A DNA stretch of 5,928 bases from positions 1 to 5,928 of the forward strand of contig JABDQS010000095.1 of assembly GCA_013042125.1 (NCBI GenBank), read 5' to 3'. This DNA comes from Eudoraea sp. Its GTDB lineage: Bacteria; Bacteroidota; Bacteroidia; Flavobacteriales; Flavobacteriaceae. Below, piece by piece: positions 1 through 5,928 of this stretch. Below the pieces are notes generated by a model. The model was given only the letters and a program-made list of their open reading frames with translations. It searched no databases and was not told the origin of the DNA. The position numbers and the translations under genes were made by a program. Numbering within the stretch: the stretch's first letter is position 1; every line of letters begins with the position of its first letter.

Positions 1-501
1 TTCATGGAAATGAATACCCGTATTCAGGTAGAGCACCCCATTACAGAACAGGTTGTAGATTACGACCTTATAAGGGAACAGATCCTTGTTGCAGGCGGAG
101 TACCTATTTCCGGTAAGAATTATTATCCAAAATTACACGCCATAGAATGCCGGATAAATGCAGAAGATCCACATCATGGATTTAGGCCATCTCCGGGTAA
201 GATCACAACATTGCACACTCCGGGAGGTCATGGAATTAGACTGGATACGCATGTATACAGCGGATATACCATTCCGCCTAACTATGATTCAATGATAGCC
301 AAGCTTATTACTACGGCACAGACCAGGGAAGAGGCCATCAACAAAATGAAAAGGGCGCTCGATGAGTTTGTGATCGAAGGAATCAAAACCACCATCCCGT
401 TTCACAGGCAACTGATGGACCATCCGGATTATTTAGCCGGGAATTATACTACTAAATTTATGGAAGATTTTAAAATGGATCCGGAACCCGAACACAATTA
501 A
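1..501 (+). CDS. accC: Biotin carboxylase (acetyl-CoA carboxylase subunit A), C-terminal part, 5' end off the window
   Basis: This is the last 166 residues of biotin carboxylase, the ATP-dependent enzyme that carboxylates biotin on the carrier protein AccB. It feeds malonyl-CoA into fatty-acid synthesis in the cytoplasm. The reading frame is open from base 1, and the ATG at base 4 is internal, not a start. The first residues carry the active-site strand [10 protein letters not shown], matching E. coli Glu288, Asn290, Arg292, Gln294 and Glu296. ECRINAED follows (bases 145-168), whose Arg corresponds to E. coli Arg338. SPGKIT, the [11 protein letters not shown] segment and GIKTTIPF complete the C-terminal biotin-carboxylase domain. 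About 285 residues, including the ATP-grasp lysines, lie upstream. The protein ends soon after this domain with no biotinyl or transcarboxylase domain, which favours the separate AccC subunit over pyruvate or propionyl-CoA carboxylase. An accB gene is usual upstream but is outside the window. An intrinsic terminator follows the stop by six bases. Confidence 0.95.
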   Translation, partial: FMEMNTRIQVEHPITEQVVDYDLIREQILVAGGVPISGKNYYPKLHAIECRINAEDPHHGFRPSPGKITTLHTPGGHGIRLDTHVYSGYTIPPNYDSMIAKLITTAQTREEAINKMKRALDEFVIEGIKTTIPFHRQLMDHPDYLAGNYTTKFMEDFKMDPEPEHN

Positions 502-507
502 CAAACG

Positions 508-530
508 CTCCGGCCTGGCCGGAGTTTTTT
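508..530 (+). terminator. Rho-independent terminator after accC
   Basis: A GC-rich hairpin lies six bases after the accC stop codon. CTCCGGC (508-514) pairs perfectly with GCCGGAG (518-524) around a three-base CTG loop, and six T residues follow directly (525-530). This is a textbook intrinsic terminator on the plus strand. It is odd in one respect: the T-run ends five bases before the ATG of the next gene, so the terminator occupies the whole place where that gene's leader and ribosome-binding site would be expected. Confidence 0.9.
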
Positions 531-535
531 ATACG

Positions 536-1648
536 ATGAATCTTAGTTACTGGGAACACAAAACGTGGTTTGATAATGTTGACTACACAATCATTGGCAG
601 TGGCATTGTAGGCCTGTCTTGTGCCCTTGCACTTCGCCAAAAATCTCCAAAGGCCAGGATATTACTATTGGAAAAGGGCAGCATGCCGCAGGGAGCCAGC
701 ACTAAAAATGCGGGTTTTGCTTGTTTTGGCAGCATCTCAGAGATCCTGGAAGACCTTGATCATCACACACCTGCTGAGGTCCTGCAGTTAGTACAGAATC
801 GCTGGGACGGTATTGAACTCCTTCGATCTACCCTTGGAGATAAGGCAATTGATTATCAAAGAAAGGGAGGACACGAACTTTTCTTTGAAAAGGATCAAAA
901 ACTTTTTATTGAATGCCGGGATAGGTTAGATGAGGTGAATGCGTTATTAAAGCCGGTTTTTGGAAAAGCTGCGTTTCGATTACATCCCAATACATTCGGA
1001 TTTAAAAAGATCATTGACACCTATATTACGAATCCCTTTGAAGCACAGATCAACACCGGATCTATGATGGAGGCGTTATTGGTAAAAGTGCGGGCTGCAG
1101 GGGTGCACATTCTGAATGGGATGGAAGTAGCATCCTATGAAGAGGATACATTGGGAGTGACCATTCGTGTAAATAATTTTGAATTTCGTTCAGGAAAAAT
1201 GTTGGTGGCAACCAACGGTTTTGCTGCCGAGTGGCTGCAGGAAGATATAGTACCGGCAAGGGCCCAGGTTATGATCACAAAACCAATAAAAGGACTTAAG
1301 ATCAAAGGAACCTTTCATTTAGATAAAGGGTATTATTATTTCAGGAATGTTGAGGATCGTATCATGTTTGGTGGGGCCCGAAACCTGGATTTTAAGACCG
1401 AGGAAACCACAACATTTGGGCTAACCTCAAATATTCAGGATAAATTGGAGGAGGTAATGCGGGAAACGATCCTACCCAACACCCCTTTTGAGATAGATCA
1501 TCGCTGGAGTGGTATTATGGGAACAGGCTCACAGAAAGGCCCCATTGTGATCCGACTCACAGATAGAGTAGCCTATGGGGTGCGCCTGGGCGGAATGGGG
1601 ATCGCCATTGGCAGCCATGTTGGCAGAGAATTGGCCCAGATAGCATAA
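536..1648 (+). CDS. FAD-dependent oxidoreductase, DAO family (D-amino-acid/glycine oxidase-like fold)
   Basis: The 370-residue protein has the full layout of the DAO flavoenzyme family, which oxidises amines, amino acids or related substrates with bound FAD. The N-terminal Rossmann loop is GSGIVG (residues 21-26), and Glu46 closing LLLEKG should bind the FAD ribose. The GASTKNAG segment (53-60) resembles the GxSxRNxG motif after the dinucleotide fold. Further family landmarks are MLVATNGFA (222-230), PARAQVMITKP (240-250), a YYYFR...RIMFGGAR strand pair (266-282), HRWSGIMGTG (322-331) and the C-terminal glycine loop GGMGIAIGS (352-360). There is no signal peptide or membrane segment, so it is probably cytoplasmic. 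The start at 536 is chosen because no ATG lies upstream in frame and the LSYWE opening fits my recollection of flavobacterial relatives. No Shine-Dalgarno motif is visible. The substrate cannot be read from the sequence. A GntP permease follows 90 bases downstream on the same strand. Confidence 0.88.
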   Translation: MNLSYWEHKTWFDNVDYTIIGSGIVGLSCALALRQKSPKARILLLEKGSMPQGASTKNAGFACFGSISEILEDLDHHTPAEVLQLVQNRWDGIELLRSTLGDKAIDYQRKGGHELFFEKDQKLFIECRDRLDEVNALLKPVFGKAAFRLHPNTFGFKKIIDTYITNPFEAQINTGSMMEALLVKVRAAGVHILNGMEVASYEEDTLGVTIRVNNFEFRSGKMLVATNGFAAEWLQEDIVPARAQVMITKPIKGLKIKGTFHLDKGYYYFRNVEDRIMFGGARNLDFKTEETTTFGLTSNIQDKLEEVMRETILPNTPFEIDHRWSGIMGTGSQKGPIVIRLTDRVAYGVRLGGMGIAIGSHVGRELAQIA

Positions 1649-1708
1649 CTCCTTATCCTTCTTTTTTTCCTCTTTAGGCTGTATCCACAGAAATATGTAA
1701 TTTCCCCT
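1649..1708. other. Intergenic gap with pyrimidine-rich tract, no clear terminator
   Basis: This is the first part of the gap between the oxidoreductase and the permease. Bases 1649-1675 are all pyrimidines except one A at 1655, and they include seven T in a row (1662-1668). No GC-rich hairpin precedes the T-run, so I do not call a terminator. The whole gap, 1649-1738, contains no exact match to the Bacteroidota -7 element TAnnTTTG, so no promoter is called either. Read-through from the oxidoreductase into the permease gene is possible. Confidence 0.5.
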
Positions 1709-1723
1709 TGTTCTTTAAGAACA
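1709..1723. promoter_or_regulatory. Perfect 15-base palindrome upstream of the permease gene, possible operator
   Basis: TGTTCTT (1709-1715), one central T (1716) and AAGAACA (1717-1723) form a perfect inverted repeat with seven-base arms. It ends 15 bases before the preferred start codon of the GntP permease (1739). The size, symmetry and place fit the binding site of a dimeric regulator of permease expression. As an RNA hairpin it would be weak, because it is AT-rich and has almost no loop, so a DNA-level role is likelier. No regulator gene lies in the window and I do not recognise the motif as that of a known factor. Confidence 0.45.
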
Positions 1724-1738
1724 TAGATGTTTTGTTAC

Positions 1739-3073
1739 ATGGAAATTATTTATTTAATAGTTGCGGTTCTTTTCATAGTGGTATTAACTACCAAACTTAA
1801 GGTACATCCGTTTCTTGCGCTATTAATTATCTCTATTGCCTATGGAATTTTTGCCGGCATGCCTTTACAGGACATCACCACCGCTATCAATGATGGTTTT
1901 GGGGGCACCTTAGGTAAAATAGGACTGATCATTGTATTGGGTGTCATCATAGGGGCCTTCCTGGAACACACGGGAGGAGCCCAAACCATTGCAAAAAGCG
2001 TATTAAAACTTATAGGAAAGAAGCGTATCCCTTTGGCCATGGGGCTCATTGGGTATATTGTTTCCATCCCGGTATTTGCAGATAGTGGATTTATGCTTTT
2101 ACACCCCTTGAGCAAGGGACTTAGCAGGAAAGCCGGACTTTCACTTGCGGGTGCCGCCATTGCCCTTGGTCTGGGCCTCATGGCTTCGCATACCATGGTG
2201 CCACCTACACCCGGACCCATTGCGGCTGCCGGAATCTTAGGGGCCAACCTGGGATTGGTTATTGCTATAGGTATCCCGGTTAGTTTAATTACTCTGGGAG
2301 CAGCAGTGGTCTTTGCAACCAAATTCGCAGCTAAAACCTATATTGATCCGGATAAGGGAGATGAAACAGCCGTTGAGCTGGTGCCGGAACCTACTGAAGA
2401 ACCGGGAATTGTTCGATCTTCCATTCCTATTGTGATCCCCATTGTTCTCATAGTCTTAAAATCAGTTTTCATTAAAGGTGGGGCAGCTGAGTTAGGCCCT
2501 TTACAAAGTCTCATCGCCTTCTTGGGCGATCCTGTCATAGCGCTTCTTATTGGAGTATTCCTCTGCTTGCTTCTGCCCAAAAGACTTCATTTGGAAATGC
2601 TCTCATCCTCAGGATGGGTGGGGAAGGCTATTAAAGATGCCGCCTCAATTCTGATGATCACGGGAGCCGGGGGTATTTTTGGCACTGTATTGCAGATGTC
2701 AGGTATTGCCGAAGTTCTTGGTAACTCTTTAAAAGATCTCAACATAGGAATTTTTCTTCCATTTCTGCTTGCGGCAGCCTTAAAAACAGCACAGGGATCC
2801 TCAACTGTTGCACTTGTAACCACAGCGTCTATTCTGGCCCCTATGATGACATCACTTGGCTATGAATCAGAGATTCAAAAGGCCCTGGTGGTCGTATCTA
2901 TAGGAGCAGGTTCGGCCATGATCTCTCATGCCAATGACAGCTTCTTTTGGGTAGTTACTCAAATGAGCGGGATGAATGTAAAAACAGGGTATAAATTGTT
3001 TGGATTGGGAACCGTGGTCCTGGGAACAACAGCCGCTATTGCGGTATTCATTGCTTCTCTGCTATGGGCCTAA
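1739..3073 (+). CDS. GntP-family permease (gluconate:H+ symporter family)
   Basis: This is a hydrophobic inner-membrane transporter of 444 residues, close to the usual length of about 445 for E. coli GntP and DsdX. About a dozen hydrophobic segments are visible, for example near residues 2-17, 24-40, 60-76, 99-115, 134-150, 171-196, 228-245, 258-279, 300-318, 336-350, 382-396 and 422-443. Family motifs are clear: FADSGF (113-118), MVPPTPGPIAAAGILG (153-168), AQGSSTVA (351-358) and SHANDSFFW (396-404). A hydrophilic, acidic loop lies near 200-225. Members take up gluconate, related sugar acids or D-serine by proton symport. The actual substrate is not determinable here. I prefer the ATG at 1739 because the protein then opens directly with its first membrane helix. 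An in-frame ATG at 1727 would add MFCY and begin only three bases after the palindrome. No Shine-Dalgarno motif precedes either. The stop codon overlaps that of the convergent ABC ATPase gene. Confidence 0.92.
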   Translation: MEIIYLIVAVLFIVVLTTKLKVHPFLALLIISIAYGIFAGMPLQDITTAINDGFGGTLGKIGLIIVLGVIIGAFLEHTGGAQTIAKSVLKLIGKKRIPLAMGLIGYIVSIPVFADSGFMLLHPLSKGLSRKAGLSLAGAAIALGLGLMASHTMVPPTPGPIAAAGILGANLGLVIAIGIPVSLITLGAAVVFATKFAAKTYIDPDKGDETAVELVPEPTEEPGIVRSSIPIVIPIVLIVLKSVFIKGGAAELGPLQSLIAFLGDPVIALLIGVFLCLLLPKRLHLEMLSSSGWVGKAIKDAASILMITGAGGIFGTVLQMSGIAEVLGNSLKDLNIGIFLPFLLAAALKTAQGSSTVALVTTASILAPMMTSLGYESEIQKALVVVSIGAGSAMISHANDSFFWVVTQMSGMNVKTGYKLFGLGTVVLGTTAAIAVFIASLLWA

Positions 3074-4050
3074 CGGAGCTCTTTTAGTCGCTTGTTAATG
3101 GTCTCAATAGAGACGTTGAGGAATACTTTGGAGTCTAATTTCAATTCCTTGTCCGAATGAAAGAAAACCTTGCCATCTTCAGACTCTCCTTCTACCAGAT
3201 AATAACCACCCATAGGGAACAACTTCTTTACTATTGTCTTTAATCCGGACGAATTGGCAACTTTAAATTCGTGCGCATAGACAATGATATTCCGCTTGGT
3301 ATCTGCATAGGATTTCAGAAGGGTGATAGGCAAAATATTTGCTTCTCCAAACAGACTGGCGACATAAAAATTTGGGGGTGATTCATATACTCTCCTGGTG
3401 AGCCCCTCTATAAGGATCTCTTTATCTTTTAGTACAACGATTCTATCTGCAAAAGGAAGTACGTCCATGTGATCGTGCGTGGCCGTAAGACAGGTTATCT
3501 TTTCTTCCTTTGTGTATTGAAACAAGTTTCTTCGTAAACTGCTCTTTCGAAAATTGTCAATATGGCTAAATGGCTCATCCAGCAGCAGAACGTCCGGTTT
3601 TTGAGCCAGTACCCTGGCGAGTGCTACTCTCTGTTGCTGCCCTCCGCTAAGATTCTTCACTTTTGTCTGGGCATCCGATGTCATTTCGATCATTGCCAAC
3701 AACTCTTCTGTTCTTGCTTTCATTTCCTCGGGATAGAATACTGAAAGGTGTTCACTGATGTTCTCAGATACCGTTGTAAAAGGCATCAGATCGAACTCCT
3801 GTGACAAGTATTTCATATAAGATTCTCCGGGGACCAACTTATACAACGGACCTTTTACTTCTTCTTTTCCCCACAGGATATTTCCCTCACCCGGACTAAG
3901 CAGACCGTATATAAGCTTTAATAAGGTGCTCTTGCCACAGCCACTTTCTCCCATAACGGCAACATGCTCACCTTTCTCAACTTCAAAGGAGAGGCCTTCT
4001 AACACATTAGAGACATCATAAGCAAAAGAAAGCTTATTAACTTGTAGCAT
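3070..4050 (-). CDS. ABC transporter ATP-binding protein, PotA/FbpC-like with C-terminal TOBE-like domain
   Basis: This is a complete 326-residue ABC ATPase, the cytoplasmic engine of a transporter. All nucleotide-binding motifs are intact: Walker A GESGCGKST (34-42), Q-loop Gln84, signature LSGGQ (134-138), Walker B VLLLDEP (154-160), D-loop SHID (162-165) and H-loop His192. The stretch between Walker A and the Q-loop, near residues 62-80, seems somewhat longer than usual. After the ATPase domain, FGEANILP (234-241) and a beta-rich tail (about 252-315) resemble the C-terminal TOBE region of PotA, FbpC and MalK-type importers, though the usual RPE-type motif is degenerate. That family imports polyamines, iron, sulfate or sugars. 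No permease or solute-binding gene is adjacent, so the substrate is unknown. The start at 4050 places the protein's first strand directly at residue 2, and an AGGAAG lies 10 bases upstream. A terminator isolates the gene from the upstream peptidase gene. Confidence 0.9.
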   Translation of the reverse strand: MLQVNKLSFAYDVSNVLEGLSFEVEKGEHVAVMGESGCGKSTLLKLIYGLLSPGEGNILWGKEEVKGPLYKLVPGESYMKYLSQEFDLMPFTTVSENISEHLSVFYPEEMKARTEELLAMIEMTSDAQTKVKNLSGGQQQRVALARVLAQKPDVLLLDEPFSHIDNFRKSSLRRNLFQYTKEEKITCLTATHDHMDVLPFADRIVVLKDKEILIEGLTRRVYESPPNFYVASLFGEANILPITLLKSYADTKRNIIVYAHEFKVANSSGLKTIVKKLFPMGGYYLVEGESEDGKVFFHSDKELKLDSKVFLNVSIETINKRLKELR

Positions 4051-4060
4051 TGGGTTTTAT

Positions 4061-4066
4061 CTTCCT
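4061..4066 (-). promoter_or_regulatory. Possible Shine-Dalgarno site of the ABC ATPase gene
   Basis: Read on the minus strand, AGGAAG lies 10 bases before the ATG at 4050. The spacing is slightly long, and flavobacterial genes often do without this motif, so its importance is uncertain. It does support the chosen start, and it is the only purine-rich site of this kind seen before a start codon in the window. Confidence 0.35.
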
Positions 4067-4078
4067 GTTCTTGAATGC

Positions 4079-4105
4079 AAAAATCCGCCTCTAAGAAACG
4101 GATTT
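4079..4105 (-). terminator. Rho-independent terminator after the prolyl oligopeptidase gene (minus strand)
   Basis: On the minus strand, 19 bases after the peptidase stop codon, AAATCCG (4105-4099) pairs with CGGATTT (4087-4081) across an 11-base loop. The run of five T (4083-4079) overlaps the end of the stem. Flanking GC bases (4107-4108 with 4077-4078) could extend the stem past a small internal bulge. On the plus strand no T-run follows, so it should act only on minus-strand transcripts. The stem is weaker than the one after accC because it has only four GC pairs. It implies that the ABC ATPase has its own promoter or is read by leakage. Confidence 0.7.
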
Positions 4106-4124
4106 CGCATTACTTTATTGAACA

Positions 4125-5928
4125 TTAGTCCTTAAATTCTTTTAACACAGCCTGGTTAGGTAATTTTTCGTACCCCATATTGTAAAAGGTAAATGCAAAA
4201 ATATCTGCATACTGTTCTATGGTTTTACTAATGGGTGTTCCCGCTCCATGACCTGCATTTGTTTCAATACGTATCAGTGCGGGGTTTGTACCGGTTTGCT
4301 TCTCCTGAAGTTCCGCAGCAAATTTAAAACTATGCGCGGGTACCACCCTGTCGTCATGATCCCCGGTAGTAACCAGAGTAGCAGGGTAAGAAACACCTTC
4401 TTTTATATTGTGGACAGGGGAATAGGCTTTTAAATATTCGAACATTTCCGGACTGTCTTCAGACGTACCATAGTCATACGCCCAACCTGCTCCTGAAGTA
4501 AAGGTGTGATACCTTAGCATATCCATAACACCAACAGCCGGCAGGGCCACCTTCATAAGTTCTGGTCGCTGTGTCATAGTGGCACCAACCAACAATCCTC
4601 CGTTAGATCCGCCGCGGATGGCTAAATGGTCCGAAGAAGTGTATTTTTCTGAAACCAGGAATTCTGCCGCTGCAATAAAATCGTCAAAGACATTTTGTTT
4701 TTGAAGTTTTGTGCCGGCATCGTGCCATTTTTTTCCATACTCTCCGCCACCTCTTAGATTTGGAACAGCATAAACACCTCCTTGTTCCATCCATATGGCA
4801 TTTACGACGCTGAATGAAGGGGTTAAACTAATATTGAATCCGCCATACCCATATAAAATAGTAGGGTTCTGACCATTTAGGTTAAGCCCTTTTTTATAGG
4901 TGATGATCATAGGCACTTTTGTACCATCCTTTGAGGTGTAAAAAACTTGTTTGGAATCATACGCATTAGGATCAAAGTCGATCTCAGGCTTCCAATAGCT
5001 GCTGTAATCCCCCGTAATTGGGTTAATTTGATAGATGGAGCCCGGTGTATTGTAATTGGTGAAGGAGAAATAAAGGGTCTTATCCTCTAACTTACCCCTA
5101 AAACCTCCGGCACTACCAATCCCGGGAAGTTCTACTTCGCGGATGAGATTCCCATCATAGTCGTACTGAAATACTTTAGAGATGGCATCTACCATATATT
5201 CAGCAAAAATATAGCCTCCCCCGGTACTAGTGCTGAGTACATTTTCTGTTTCCGGGATAAAATCCTTCCAATTTTCAGCACCCGGTTGTAAGGCATTAAC
5301 AGTGACCACTTTTTTATTTGGGGCATTTCTATTGGTTTGTATATACAGGGTAGCTCCTTTGTTGTCTATAACAAAGGCATCAGAATCTGTATCGTCCAGG
5401 ACGGTAATAATGAGTCCATTGGGGTCTGTAAGGTCTTGTATCAACAACTTGTTTCCCGAGGTTGTGGCTGCAGGATATATTACAAGATAGTGTTCATCTT
5501 CTGTGACACTGGCAGAAATATATCTGTGTTTTTCAGCTGCTGTTCCCCCGTAAATAAGTTGATCTTTGGCTTGTTCTTCTCCCAGGGTGTGATAAAACAC
5601 TTTGTGCTGATCGGTTTTAGCAGAGAGCTCACTGCCTTCGGGCTTGTCATAACTGGAATAATAAAAGCCCTCATTACCCTTCCATGAAATGCCACTGAAT
5701 TTAATATCAGTCAGGGTATCTTCAATCACCTCCATAGATGCTACATTCAGCACAATGGCTTTTCGCCAATCGCTTCCACCCTCAGAGATAAGATACGCTG
5801 CCAGAGATCCGTCCTTGCTAAAACTAAGTCCGGCCAGGGAAGTGGTGCCGTCTTCAGAAAAGGTATTTGGATCCAGGAAGATCTCTTCCTCTCCACCTTC
5901 TTTTTTTCTGTAGACCACGCTTTGATTC
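4125..5928 (-). CDS. Prolyl oligopeptidase, serine peptidase family S9A, N-terminal part off the window
   Basis: About 600 residues of a prolyl oligopeptidase, which cleaves short peptides after proline. The frame is open to the right edge. The GTG at 5918 is internal, since the NQSV just before it fits the family, so roughly 100-120 N-terminal residues are missing, including any signal peptide. Counting from that GTG, residues 1 to about 310 form the beta-propeller that gates the active site, and about 330-590 form the alpha/beta hydrolase domain. The catalytic triad is complete: Ser438 in RGGSNGG (codon 4605-4607), Asp522 in DHDDRVVP (4353-4355) and His557 in NAGHGAG (4248-4250). Arg524 and the Trp of GAGWAYDYG (479) match the substrate-binding Arg643 and Trp595 of the pig enzyme. 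YGYGGFN and [10 protein letters not shown] are further conserved family segments. Flavobacterial relatives are often exported to the periplasm, which cannot be checked here. A terminator follows the stop codon. Confidence 0.95.
   Translation of the reverse strand, partial: NQSVVYRKKEGGEEEIFLDPNTFSEDGTTSLAGLSFSKDGSLAAYLISEGGSDWRKAIVLNVASMEVIEDTLTDIKFSGISWKGNEGFYYSSYDKPEGSELSAKTDQHKVFYHTLGEEQAKDQLIYGGTAAEKHRYISASVTEDEHYLVIYPAATTSGNKLLIQDLTDPNGLIITVLDDTDSDAFVIDNKGATLYIQTNRNAPNKKVVTVNALQPGAENWKDFIPETENVLSTSTGGGYIFAEYMVDAISKVFQYDYDGNLIREVELPGIGSAGGFRGKLEDKTLYFSFTNYNTPGSIYQINPITGDYSSYWKPEIDFDPNAYDSKQVFYTSKDGTKVPMIITYKKGLNLNGQNPTILYGYGGFNISLTPSFSVVNAIWMEQGGVYAVPNLRGGGEYGKKWHDAGTKLQKQNVFDDFIAAAEFLVSEKYTSSDHLAIRGGSNGGLLVGATMTQRPELMKVALPAVGVMDMLRYHTFTSGAGWAYDYGTSEDSPEMFEYLKAYSPVHNIKEGVSYPATLVTTGDHDDRVVPAHSFKFAAELQEKQTGTNPALIRIETNAGHGAGTPISKTIEQYADIFAFTFYNMGYEKLPNQAVLKEFKD

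Noticed and set aside
1..501. Pyruvate carboxylase or propionyl-CoA carboxylase alpha subunit instead of AccC
   Set aside because: The protein stops just after the biotin-carboxylase C-terminal domain with no biotinyl or transcarboxylase domain, and a terminator follows.
1062..1259. 65-codon minus-strand open frame inside the oxidoreductase gene
   Set aside because: It is short, opposite a clearly coding frame, and without recognisable features.
1649..1675. Pyrimidine-rich tract with seven T as a terminator for the oxidoreductase gene
   Set aside because: No stable hairpin precedes the T-run.
1840..2322. 160-codon open frame on the minus strand inside the permease gene
   Set aside because: It lies opposite a gene with clear family motifs, is rich in Pro, Met and Ser as expected of antisense translation, and shows no recognisable domain.
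3101..3114. Hairpin GTCTC/GAGAC near the convergent gene ends
   Set aside because: It has five pairs only, lies within the ATPase coding sequence, and has no T-run on either strand, so it is not a credible terminator.
4066..4072. TGTTCTT, the same seven bases as the palindrome arm, in the leader of the ABC ATPase gene
   Set aside because: The second arm is absent, and a seven-base match in about 6 kb is not convincing, so it is not called an operator.
5337..5687. Overlapping open frames on both strands inside the peptidase gene (plus strand 5230-5490 and 5337-5687, minus strand 5480-5695)
   Set aside because: They sit in other frames of a well-conserved prolyl oligopeptidase propeller and have no motifs or start signals of their own.
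5901..5907. Run of seven T (seven A in the peptidase mRNA) as a possible frameshift site
   Set aside because: The frame on both sides, NQSV upstream and FLDPNTF downstream, continues to match the peptidase family, so no shift has occurred.

Overview
The window looks like ordinary chromosomal sequence from a member of the Bacteroidota, most likely a marine-type flavobacterium (Flavobacteriaceae). I infer this from the protein sequences, from moderate GC content, from start codons that mostly lack a Shine-Dalgarno motif, and from the gene types. The genus cannot be fixed from the sequence alone. There are five protein genes, two of them cut by the window edges. No RNA gene, insertion sequence, CRISPR array, integrase or phage gene is visible, and no stretch over 300 bases lacks a gene.

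Plus strand, left half. The window opens inside accC, the biotin carboxylase subunit of acetyl-CoA carboxylase. The gene ends at 501 and is followed at once by a strong intrinsic terminator (508-530). The T-run of that terminator ends only five bases before the ATG of a FAD-dependent oxidoreductase of the DAO (D-amino-acid oxidase/glycine oxidase-like) fold (536-1648). A 90-base gap follows, with a pyrimidine-rich tract and a perfect 15-base palindrome. After it comes a GntP-family permease for gluconate or a similar small organic acid or hydroxylated amino acid (1739-3073).

Minus strand, right half. A prolyl oligopeptidase (family S9A) runs in from the right edge and ends at 4125. It lacks its N-terminal part but has a complete catalytic triad. 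A minus-strand terminator (about 4079-4105) separates it from a PotA/FbpC-like ABC transporter ATPase (4050-3070), which has no permease gene beside it. The permease gene and the ATPase gene are convergent, and their stop codons overlap, so no sequence between them is free to hold a terminator.

How the genes work together. They do not form one obvious pathway: fatty-acid synthesis, an unassigned flavoenzyme, solute uptake, an orphan ATPase and peptide hydrolysis. The only functional pairing the layout hints at is the flavoenzyme with the permease (uptake followed by oxidation), and that is inference. I found no sign of a new multi-gene system. The points most worth a second look are regulatory: the terminator abutting a start codon, the palindrome in front of the permease, and the overlapping convergent stops.
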